Positions 41,013 through 49,151 of a DNA stretch of 60,807 bases are shown here, one piece after another. The stretch lies in assembly GCA_947498785.1 (NCBI GenBank), contig CANMLS010000037.1, forward strand, positions 1 through 60,807. The letters are read 5' to 3'. The notes under the pieces are model-generated. The model saw only the letters and a list, made by a program, of their open reading frames with translations, made no database searches and was not told where the DNA came from. This DNA is from an uncultured Aquimarina sp. (lineage in GTDB: Bacteria > Bacteroidota > Bacteroidia > Flavobacteriales > Flavobacteriaceae). Made by a program: the position numbers and the translations under genes. Numbering within the stretch: position 1 is the stretch's first letter; every line of letters begins with the position of its first letter.

Positions 41013-42034
41013 CAGAATTTTATTCGAGCTTTGGCGACTACGTCCATATTGGAGAAATCTTTTTTTAAGTATTTTAGATGACCAACAATAGCAATCATTG
41101 CTGCATTATCTGTAGTATATTCAAATTTTGGAACAAATGTTTTCCATCCGTATTTATATTCCCCATCTTTTAACGCTTTTCTAATACCAGAATTAGCAGA
41201 TACACCACCTCCAATTGCAATTCTTTTGATATTGGTTTGTTTTGAAGCTTTTTTCAATTTATCTACAAGGATATTGATAATTGTATATTGAAGCGAAGCA
41301 CAGATATCATTGAGGTTTTCGGTAACAAAGTTGGGGTTTTCTTTTACCATTTTCTGAACAAAATAAAGCACTGAAGTTTTAAGACCACTAAAACTAAAAT
41401 TGAGCTCTCCAACTTTAGGTTTTGGAAAAGGAAACGCTTTAGGATTTCCTAGTTGTGCATATTTATCTATTAGCGGACCGCCAGGATAGGGTAGTCCAAA
41501 TATTTTGGCACTTTTATCAAAAGCTTCTCCAACAGCGTCATCTATAGTTTCACCAATAATTTGCATGTCAAAATAATCATTGACTATAACAATCTGAGTG
41601 TGACCTCCACTTATTGTCATTGCCAAAAAAGGAAATTCTGGTTTGTCAAAATCATCTTCCTCAATAAAATGAGCAAGAATATGGGCTTGCATATGATTAA
41701 CATCAATTAATGGGATGTCTAGGGCCAAAGCCATAGATTTGGCAAAAGAGGTTCCGACAAGTAATGAACCCATTAGCCCAGGGCCACGAGTAAAAGCAAT
41801 TGCGTTTAGATCTTTTTTGTCAATATTAGCTTGTTTAATAGCTTGGTCAATTATAGGAACAATATTTTGTTGATGGGCTCTAGAGGCCAATTCTGGCACA
41901 ACACCACCATATTGCTCGTGTATTTTTTGCGAAGCAACAACATTAGATAAAACTTTTCCGTTGCATAATATAGCTGCAGAGGTATCATCACAAGAGGATT
42001 CAATACCGAGAATGTATATTTTTTGTTGTTCCAT
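41012..42034 (-). CDS. tsaD: tRNA threonylcarbamoyladenosine synthase subunit TsaD
   Basis: 340 residues. Y-I-L-G-I-E-S-S-C-D-D-T-S-A-A-I-L at the start, metal-binding histidines in N-H-M-Q-A-H-I-L-A-H-F, then T-I-S-G-G-H-T-Q-I and the C-terminal I-G-G-G-V-S-A-N-S-G-I-R. TsaD transfers the threonylcarbamoyl group to A37 of tRNAs, with TsaB/TsaE. It starts divergently from tamB, with the 5' coding ends overlapping. Confidence 0.97.
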   Translation of the reverse strand: MEQQKIYILGIESSCDDTSAAILCNGKVLSNVVASQKIHEQYGGVVPELASRAHQQNIVPIIDQAIKQANIDKKDLNAIAFTRGPGLMGSLLVGTSFAKSMALALDIPLIDVNHMQAHILAHFIEEDDFDKPEFPFLAMTISGGHTQIVIVNDYFDMQIIGETIDDAVGEAFDKSAKIFGLPYPGGPLIDKYAQLGNPKAFPFPKPKVGELNFSFSGLKTSVLYFVQKMVKENPNFVTENLNDICASLQYTIINILVDKLKKASKQTNIKRIAIGGGVSANSGIRKALKDGEYKYGWKTFVPKFEYTTDNAAMIAIVGHLKYLKKDFSNMDVVAKARIKF

Positions 42035-45000
42035 TATGAGGAAAAGGGCATAGAAATTGTTAATATTGTCAACAAAGTTAAAACAATAAAACGTATCAGG
42101 AAATTTAGAAAAATATTATTAAAGACATTTCTTGTCCTTTTATCACTATTTGCATTTCTGGTGGTATTATTTTCTATTCCTTCTATTCAAACTTTTATTG
42201 GTGAAAAAGTAACCAATAATCTTAATAAAAAATATGGTGTTGATATTGTAATTAATCGAATAGGGTTGACTTATGCTGGAGCTGTAAACCTTCAGGATAT
42301 TGTGATAAAGGATCATCATCAAGATACACTTTTATATGCTAATAGTATTAAGACTTCTATTCTTAATATTGGAGAAATCACAAAAGGCAAACCAAAACTA
42401 GGACAGGTTGAAATTGAAGATTTGATCCTTAAGATGAAAATTTATAAAGGAGAAAGTAGTGATAATCTTATGACATTTGTGAGGAAGTTTAATACCAAAA
42501 AAGAAACTTCTTCAAAAGAAAAATTTGTCTTGACAACAAAAAATATACACTTAACTCAAGGAAAATACAAATTCATTAATGAAAATTTAAAAAAACCTAA
42601 TGTCATCAATTACTATGATATAGTACTCGATGCAGAGAGTTTGATTGTTGATGGGGCAGATGTATATGTAAATATAGATGCATTGGCATTTAATGATGAG
42701 AGAGGTTTACATATTTCTAATTTACAGACATGTTTTTCTATTAAACCAGAGGAAATGTATTTTCAGGAACTTGTCATAGAGACAAATGATTCTAAGATAG
42801 AGGGAGAGGTATTGTTTTCTTATGATATTGGTGGTTTAAGTGATTTTGAAAATAAAGTGAATATCAATGCAAATTTTGATAAAGCAAGAATTTCTACCAA
42901 TGACCTTATTCCTTTTTATAAAGAGTTTGGAAGAAATCAGACATTTAGGTTAAAAAATACATCTATAAGAGGAGTGTTAAATGATTTTATGGTAGTTAAT
43001 GCTGATATTTCTGGATTAGATAGGTCCATAATTAAAGGAAATATGAGAATTCAGAATGTAGTAGGGGATGCGTCAAAGTTTGAGTTAAACGGTGATTTTG
43101 AGGATTTAACCAGTAATTATTATGATCTGGTTAATTTATTGCCTCGTGTTTTAGGAAATTCGTTACCAAGACAATTGTATCAATTTGGTAGTGTAAAAGC
43201 AACTGGTAATACAATAGTAACAAAAAATATTCTGGATGTAGATATGAATCTATATTCTCAATTAGGAAAAATTAACGCTTTTGTTTTACTCGAAAAACTG
43301 GATGATTTAAAAAATGCTACATATAATGGAAATGTAATTTCAAATAATTTTAATGTCGGTCAATTATTGGGTGTAAAATATGTAGGAACATCTACTTTTG
43401 ATATCCATGTAGATGGTAGTGGTTTTACCTTAGAGAGTTTGAATACTAAAATTGAAGGTGATATAAGCAGGTTAGAAATTAATGGATACACCTATACAGG
43501 TTTGAAAGCTTTGGGAAATCTTAGAGAACGAGTATTTGATGGTAACCTTAATGCTAATGATCCTAATGTAAGATTTAATTTTAATGGAGTAGCTAATTTA
43601 TCAAAAGAGATACATAATTATGATTTTAAAGCCTATGTAGATCACGTAGATCTTCATAAATTAAATTTATTTACTCGAGATAGTATCTCGGTTTTTAATG
43701 GAGATGTGTATATGAACATGAAAGGTACGGGTATTAATGATGCTTTTGGTACGATTTCTTTTGGAAAAACCTTGTATACTAATCAGAATGCAAGTTATTA
43801 TTTTGAAGATTTTGATATTACATCCAGTTTTGATGAAAAAAAGATTCGTACTATTAAAATTAATAGTCCAGATATTGTCGAAGGAACTGTAAAAGGAATT
43901 TTTAGGTTCGAAAATGTTTATGATCTGTTTAGGAACTCTATAGGGAGTCTTTACACCAATTTTGAAGCAACAGAAATCACTGATGACGAATTCATGGAGT
44001 TCAATTTTAAAGTGTATAACAAGATAGTTGATGTCTTTTTTCCTGAAATTCAGTTTGCTCCCAATACAATTATAAAAGGAAAAGTAGAAAGTAATGAATC
44101 AGATTTTAAACTTACATTTAAATCTCCATCTATCAGAGCTTTTGATAACTATATGGAAGATGTCGACATTCAGGTAGACAATAAGAACCCTTTATTTAAT
44201 ACATACATTGCAATAGATAGCATTGACTCCAAATATTATGATGTTTCTGAGTTTAGTTTAATTAATGTTACTTTAAAAGATACACTATTTATGCACTCAG
44301 AGTTTAAAGGAGGGAAAAATAATAAAGATAATTTCAGCCTAGAATTCTATCATACCATTAACGAAGATAATAATTCGGTATTAGGATTAAGAAAGTCTGA
44401 TTTTACTTACAAAGGATATACTTGGTATGCAAATAACCAAAAAAGTAAAAGTAACAATAAAATTATTTTTGATAATGATTTTAAAAGTATAGATATACGA
44501 TCCATTATATTGAGTTATGATGATGAAGAAATTATAATTAATGGTACTACAAAAGGCAAAGATTATAAGAACCTAAAAGCAACTTTTGAGAATGTTGATC
44601 TCAATAAAATTACTCCCAGAATTGATAGTTTAAATTTTACGGGTAGAGTAGATGGGGATTTATCAGTTCTTCAGGAAAAAGGTAATTATTTTCCCAGTAC
44701 AACTATTATTGTTAATGATTTAGGTGTAAATACAACACCTTTAGGAGAACTTAGACTCAACGTAGCAGGAAATGATGACCTTACAGAGTATAAGATCAAT
44801 ACAAGATTAATAAATAGGGAAAAAAGGAAAACATTATCTGCTTTGGGGCAAATTAATGTTTCAAAAACAAATCCATTTATAGATGTTGATCTAGAATTAG
44901 ATAAATTCGATATTTCAGAGTTTAGTGCTTTAGGAGGTATCGTTTTGAATAATATAAGAGGATTTGTGACCGGTGGTGCCAAAGTTTCTGGAAATTATAA

Positions 45001-46546
45001 AAACCCTTCAATCGACGGGATGTTATATTTGAATCAGGCAGGGCTTACAATACCTTACCTGAATGTTGATCTTGATTTAGATAATGGATCTAAGGTTATC
45101 TTAGAAAAACAACGTTTTAACTTTGATGCTGTCAATATTACAGATACAAAATATAAAACAAAAGGAATTCTTGGAGGATATATAGAACATCGTAGTTTTT
45201 CAAAATGGATACTTGGGTTAGAGTTATTGGCTAACGAAAGATTACTTGTCTTGGATACAGAAGAGGATGAAGAATCTTTGTATTATGGAACAGGTTTTAT
45301 AAGTGGAGAAGCTACTATAAAAGGGGCTACAACTGAATTAGTCATAGATGTTAATGCAACAACAGAAGAAGGAACGGTTTTTAAGATACCATTAAATGAT
45401 TCAGAATCAATAGGTGATAATAATTATATTCACTTCTTAAGTCCAGATGAAAAACGAGCAAGATTAGAGGGAAAAGAAATTGTATTAGAAGATATTAAAG
45501 GATTAGAACTTAATTTTGAATTGGATGTCAATGATAAAGCAGAAGTTGAGGTTGTAGTTGATAAAGAAACAGGAAGCTCATTAAAAGGACGAGGAGCAGG
45601 AACATTGCTTATCGAAATTAATACCAATGGAAAATTTAATATGTGGGGCGATTTTGTAGCCTATCAAGGGACATATAATTTTAGGTATGGAGCATTTGTA
45701 GAAAAATTATTCACAGTTCGAGATGGAGGTACTATAAACTGGGATGGAAGTCCAACAAGAGCGGTTTTAGACCTTAGTGCTGTATATAAAACAGAAGCTA
45801 ATCCAGCAATATTACTAGAGAATTCTTCTATAAATCGTAAAACACCAGTAGAGGTAGTCGTAGATCTTCAAGGAGAATTAATTCAACCTAATGTTAATTT
45901 TAATATAGAGTTTCCTAATCTGAGCTCTGTTGTAAAAAGCGAATTAGACTATAAGTTAAGTGACCAATCTAATAAGGAACTTCAAGCACTGTCTTTGGTG
46001 TCTTCTGGACAGTTTTATAATGGTACTATTGATGCCAATGCGATTACAGGTGGCTTAGTTGCTGAGCGTGCATCTAGCCTTTTTAATGGAATCTTTTCTG
46101 ATGAAGATGATAAGTTTCAAGTTGGACTAAACTATGTGCAAGGTGTTCGTACACTAGATCAAGAAAATGCAGACCAATTTGGTTTAACACTTTCTACACA
46201 AATAAGTAATAGAATTCTAATTAATGGACGTGTAGGTGTTCCTATTGGAGGAGTTAATGAATCCAATGTTGTTGGAGATGTAGAAATAGAATATTTATTT
46301 AATGAAGACGGATCATTAAGAGGAAAGATTTTTAATAGAGAAAATGATATTCAATTTATAGGAGCAGGAAATCAGGTTTATGAACAGGGAATAGGGCTTT
46401 CCTATTCTGTAGATTTTGATAATTTTAATGAACTTTGGAGAAAAATATTTAAAAACAAAAAAGCTACAGATTCTATAGTGAAACCCAAAGACACGGTTAA
46501 AATTGAAACTCCGAATTTTATTAACTTTACGGACAAGAATAAATAA
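42023..46546 (+). CDS. tamB: TamB-like translocation/assembly module protein
   Basis: About 1,500 residues. One N-terminal transmembrane helix (ILLKTFLVLLSLFAFLVVLF) is followed by a long repetitive beta structure, ending with the DUF490/TamB domain (R-Y-G-A-F-V-E-K-L-F-T-V-R-D-G-G-T-I-N-W-D-G and the final Q-F-I-G-A-G-N-Q-V-Y-E-Q-G-I-G-L-S). TamB-type proteins span the periplasm and support outer-membrane assembly or lipid transfer. There is no in-frame ATG before the membrane helix: the TTG at 42023 overlaps the first codons of the divergent tsaD, so either TTG or another rare start is used. The gene is otherwise intact. Confidence 0.9.
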   Translation: MLFHYEEKGIEIVNIVNKVKTIKRIRKFRKILLKTFLVLLSLFAFLVVLFSIPSIQTFIGEKVTNNLNKKYGVDIVINRIGLTYAGAVNLQDIVIKDHHQDTLLYANSIKTSILNIGEITKGKPKLGQVEIEDLILKMKIYKGESSDNLMTFVRKFNTKKETSSKEKFVLTTKNIHLTQGKYKFINENLKKPNVINYYDIVLDAESLIVDGADVYVNIDALAFNDERGLHISNLQTCFSIKPEEMYFQELVIETNDSKIEGEVLFSYDIGGLSDFENKVNINANFDKARISTNDLIPFYKEFGRNQTFRLKNTSIRGVLNDFMVVNADISGLDRSIIKGNMRIQNVVGDASKFELNGDFEDLTSNYYDLVNLLPRVLGNSLPRQLYQFGSVKATGNTIVTKNILDVDMNLYSQLGKINAFVLLEKLDDLKNATYNGNVISNNFNVGQLLGVKYVGTSTFDIHVDGSGFTLESLNTKIEGDISRLEINGYTYTGLKALGNLRERVFDGNLNANDPNVRFNFNGVANLSKEIHNYDFKAYVDHVDLHKLNLFTRDSISVFNGDVYMNMKGTGINDAFGTISFGKTLYTNQNASYYFEDFDITSSFDEKKIRTIKINSPDIVEGTVKGIFRFENVYDLFRNSIGSLYTNFEATEITDDEFMEFNFKVYNKIVDVFFPEIQFAPNTIIKGKVESNESDFKLTFKSPSIRAFDNYMEDVDIQVDNKNPLFNTYIAIDSIDSKYYDVSEFSLINVTLKDTLFMHSEFKGGKNNKDNFSLEFYHTINEDNNSVLGLRKSDFTYKGYTWYANNQKSKSNNKIIFDNDFKSIDIRSIILSYDDEEIIINGTTKGKDYKNLKATFENVDLNKITPRIDSLNFTGRVDGDLSVLQEKGNYFPSTTIIVNDLGVNTTPLGELRLNVAGNDDLTEYKINTRLINREKRKTLSALGQINVSKTNPFIDVDLELDKFDISEFSALGGIVLNNIRGFVTGGAKVSGNYKNPSIDGMLYLNQAGLTIPYLNVDLDLDNGSKVILEKQRFNFDAVNITDTKYKTKGILGGYIEHRSFSKWILGLELLANERLLVLDTEEDEESLYYGTGFISGEATIKGATTELVIDVNATTEEGTVFKIPLNDSESIGDNNYIHFLSPDEKRARLEGKEIVLEDIKGLELNFELDVNDKAEVEVVVDKETGSSLKGRGAGTLLIEINTNGKFNMWGDFVAYQGTYNFRYGAFVEKLFTVRDGGTINWDGSPTRAVLDLSAVYKTEANPAILLENSSINRKTPVEVVVDLQGELIQPNVNFNIEFPNLSSVVKSELDYKLSDQSNKELQALSLVSSGQFYNGTIDANAITGGLVAERASSLFNGIFSDEDDKFQVGLNYVQGVRTLDQENADQFGLTLSTQISNRILINGRVGVPIGGVNESNVVGDVEIEYLFNEDGSLRGKIFNRENDIQFIGAGNQVYEQGIGLSYSVDFDNFNELWRKIFKNKKATDSIVKPKDTVKIETPNFINFTDKNK

Positions 46547-46624
46547 CAAAAAGTGATAATTCTATTTTGCGAATATTATTATTTTGTATGTCAAAAATAT
46601 CTATGACCAACTAAAAAACTATTT

Positions 46625-47611
46625 ATGGCCAAACAGATTAGAACAATTGGTGTCATGACCTCGGGAGGAGACGCTCCAGGAATGAATGCTGCAATACGTG
46701 CTGTAGCTAGAGCATGCGCGTATTATAATGTAAAATGTATAGGGTTTTATAGAGGGTATCAAGGTATGATCGAAGGGGATTATTGTACAATGAATGCACG
46801 AAGCGTTCGTAATATAATTAGTAGAGGAGGAACCATACTTAAATCAGCAAGATCTAAAGATTTTAGAACCCAGGAAGGTAGACAAAAAGCGGCTAATCAC
46901 CTTAAGGAAGCAGGTGTAGATGCTATGGTATTAATTGGTGGTGATGGTACTTTTAAAGGGGGAGAAATTTTTAGCAAAGAATTTGATATTCCTGTTATTG
47001 GTGTTCCTGGTACCATTGATAATGATATTGCAGGCACAAATTTTACTATCGGTTATGATACAGCCTTAAATACTGTAATTGGAGCTATAGATAAAATTAG
47101 AGATACCGCTAGTTCTCATGATAGGCTTTTTTTTATTGAAGTGATGGGAAGAGATGCAGGGTTTATAGCGTTAAATACAGGAGTAGGAGCCGGAGCAGAA
47201 GAAATTTTGATCCCAGAAGAAGATTTGGGCCTTGATCGATTGTTAGAATCATTGAAACGTAGTAAACGCTCGGGAAAATCTTCTAGTATTGTTGTAGTTA
47301 GTGAAGGAGATAAAATAGGGAAAAATGTATATGAACTAGCCGATTATGTAACCGAAAACTTGCCAGATTATGAAGTAAAGGTTACTGTTTTAGGACACAT
47401 GCAACGAGGAGGGTCTCCTACATGTTTTGATAGAACATTAGCAAGCAGACTTTGTGTGAAAGCTGTCGAATTACTTTTGGATGGAGAGAAAAATGTAATG
47501 GTGGGGATATTAAATAATCAAATTGTAGCATCAAGTTTTGATAAAGGAGTAAAAGAAGTTCATGAAATTAATAAAGAACTACTTCGTATATCAGATATTC
47601 TTTCAACCTAG
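46625..47611 (+). CDS. pfkA: 6-phosphofructokinase
   Basis: 328 residues, standard for ATP-dependent PfkA. T-S-G-G-D-A-P-G-M-N-A-A at residue ~12, I-G-G-D-G-T-F-K-G-G near 101, P-G-T-I-D-N-D-I near 125 with the catalytic Asp, and G-H-M-Q-R-G-G-S-P-T near 258. The Gly after GGD (G-G-D-G-T) agrees with ATP rather than PPi use. Glycolytic phosphorylation of fructose 6-phosphate. Followed by mgsA 47 bp downstream. Confidence 0.97.
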   Translation: MAKQIRTIGVMTSGGDAPGMNAAIRAVARACAYYNVKCIGFYRGYQGMIEGDYCTMNARSVRNIISRGGTILKSARSKDFRTQEGRQKAANHLKEAGVDAMVLIGGDGTFKGGEIFSKEFDIPVIGVPGTIDNDIAGTNFTIGYDTALNTVIGAIDKIRDTASSHDRLFFIEVMGRDAGFIALNTGVGAGAEEILIPEEDLGLDRLLESLKRSKRSGKSSSIVVVSEGDKIGKNVYELADYVTENLPDYEVKVTVLGHMQRGGSPTCFDRTLASRLCVKAVELLLDGEKNVMVGILNNQIVASSFDKGVKEVHEINKELLRISDILST

Positions 47612-47658
47612 ATATTTTACAAAACTCAAAAAAAAGAAGTACATATTAAAACAGACAA

Positions 47659-48021
47659 ATGACTATAGCTATAATTGCGCATGATGGAAAAAAAGCAGAA
47701 ATGGTTCAGTTTCTTAATGAGTATCAAGACATACTTAGAGCAAAAAATATAAAACTTATATCCACAGGCACTACTGGAGAAAAGGCAGAGAGAGCAGGAT
47801 TCGATGTAGAAGCATTGTTATCAGGTCCATTGGGAGGAGATGCACAAATAGCTGCAGGGGTAGCAGAGAAAAAAGTGAATATGGTTATTTTTTTTAGAGA
47901 TCCTCTTGCAAAACACCCTCATGAACCTGATATTTTTATGCTCATGAGACTCTGCGATGTTTATAATATTCCTCTTGCAACCAATCCGGCGACAGCAGAA
48001 TTGCTTTTAAAAGGGCTTTGA
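47659..48021 (+). CDS. mgsA: Methylglyoxal synthase
   Basis: 120 residues. T-I-A-I-I-A-H-D-G-K-K at the start, S-T-G-T-T-G phosphate loop, and G-P-L-G-G-D-A-Q-I-A with F-F-R-D-P-L-A-K-H-P-H-E-P-D-I containing the catalytic Asp and His. It converts dihydroxyacetone phosphate to methylglyoxal. Coupling to pfkA upstream suggests a shared response to glycolytic flux. Confidence 0.93.
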   Translation: MTIAIIAHDGKKAEMVQFLNEYQDILRAKNIKLISTGTTGEKAERAGFDVEALLSGPLGGDAQIAAGVAEKKVNMVIFFRDPLAKHPHEPDIFMLMRLCDVYNIPLATNPATAELLLKGL

Positions 48022-48123
48022 AGTTTCTAAATTTACTTTTTCTATCTTGTAATAGAATCCTTTATAAAAAGGGATAGCCTGATGATACTATCTTTTGCGG
48101 CAACAAGATTGTGGTTTATATGG

Positions 48124-48302
48124 ATTTAACCCGCATTATGCAATAAAAAATATATTACATCTTTGAACTACTGCAAATACTGGCGTTTCACTATGTTTTT
48201 TACTTTCAACATAGCGGTACTATGCAGAAATTAATAAAACATCAGTATTTATGGTATTTCAAAGCTTCATGACGAAGTTCTAATATATAAAACGGGTTTA
48301 AT
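48124..48302 (+). repeat. MITE-like element, family 1 (full copy)
   Basis: 179 bp with imperfect terminal inverted repeats: ATTTAACCCGCATTATG at the left, and CATAAAACGGGTTTAAT-like (here ATAAAACGGGTTTAAT) at the right. A central hairpin reads CATAGCGGTACTATG and a second GCTTCATGACGAAG. It agrees with the inverted copy at 21171-21350 over its whole length. Confidence 0.87.
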
Positions 48303-48341
48303 ACTATAATATCTCCCATTTAAAGAACATGGGTATTGTTA

Positions 48342-48532
48342 TTAGTGCCAAAACTTATTTTCACCTTCAAAAACTTCTACTGTTATGGGAAACTGAGCTT
48401 TATGTTCTTTCATTACTTGACCTTTTTTAAAAACAACTCTGATGTCTTTAATAGTGTCGTTTTCAATTAATTTAGTAAGAATTGGTTTTTATCTCCGTAG
48501 GTTAAATCTTTAAGGAATGAAGTCAACGGCAT
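48342..48532 (-). pseudogene. Cupin-domain gene remnant
   Basis: On the minus strand, M-P-L-T-S-F-L-K-D-L-T-Y-G-D runs into a frameshift at an AAAAA run (near 48490). The other frame continues K-P-I-L-T-K-L-I-E-N-D ... V-F-K-K-G-Q-V-M-K-E-H-K-A and P-I-T-V-E-V-F-E-G before a stop. The K-G-x-x-M-K-E-H-x-A-P-x-P-I-T-V-x-V-x-E-G pattern is that of short flavobacterial cupins. About half the cupin barrel is missing. Confidence 0.65.
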
Positions 48533-48644
48533 ATCAAATATGTTTTGTTTATCTCACTCAAAAATATAAACATTTCTCTTCTATTTTTATGAGTTGAATC
48601 ATAAAATAAAAGTTAATAATAATTTAAATCATAAATTTATTAGA

Positions 48645-48692
48645 TCATAGTACTGCTATGAAGTTTAGAAAATACTTCAACTGATCAAAAAA
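48645..48692 (+). repeat. MITE-like element, family 2 (internal fragment)
   Basis: About 48 bp similar to 32350-32395 (TCATAGTACTGCTATGAAG then ATACTTCAACTGATCAAAAAA versus ACACTTCAATTGATGAAAAAA). The terminal repeats are missing. Lies just beyond the stop codon of the ridA-like gene. Confidence 0.6.
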
Positions 48693-48704
48693 ATAAAAAG
48701 TTAA

Positions 48705-49085
48705 TTATTGTATTGCAATTACCGAAATTTCTACATTAACAAATTTAGGTAAAGCAGCAACAGCTATAGTTTCCCTCGCTGGAGCGGTGTCTTCATTAAA
48801 ATAATTTCCGTATACTGTATTTACTTCAGCAAAATTGTTCATGTCATTTAAGAAAATTGTGGTTTTAATCACATTTTCAAAAGTCATATTTACTTCTTCT
48901 AATATTGCTTTTAGATTTTGCATTACTTGTTCAGCTTCTGTTTTGATATCATCTAGTACTAGTTCTCCAGTTGTGGGATTAATAGCGATCTGACCAGATG
49001 TATATAATGTGTTACCAGTTAAAATAGCCTGATTATAAGGACCAATTGGAGCTGGTGCTTTTGATGTTGTTATTATTTTTTTCAT
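48705..49085 (-). CDS. ridA: RidA-family enamine/imine deaminase
   Basis: 126 residues. P-I-G-P-Y-N-Q-A-I near the start, T-L-Y-T-S-G-Q-I-A-I-N-P, F-L-N-D-M-N-N-F-A-E-V-N, and P-A-R-E-T-I-A-V-A-A-L-P with the arginine that defines active RidA proteins. RidA hydrolyses reactive enamines/imines made by PLP enzymes. Located 66 bp after the lptD gene on the same strand. Confidence 0.93.
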   Translation of the reverse strand: MKKIITTSKAPAPIGPYNQAILTGNTLYTSGQIAINPTTGELVLDDIKTEAEQVMQNLKAILEEVNMTFENVIKTTIFLNDMNNFAEVNTVYGNYFNEDTAPARETIAVAALPKFVNVEISVIAIQ

Positions 49086-49151
49086 GAGAAGGGGGTTTTA
49101 ATACTGTTTATTTCTATATCTATGTTGAGCAATAAATACCAAAATTTAAAT

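Noticed and set aside
44686..45627. Minus-strand open frames inside tamB
   Set aside because: Shadows of the tamB codon pattern; no family motifs.
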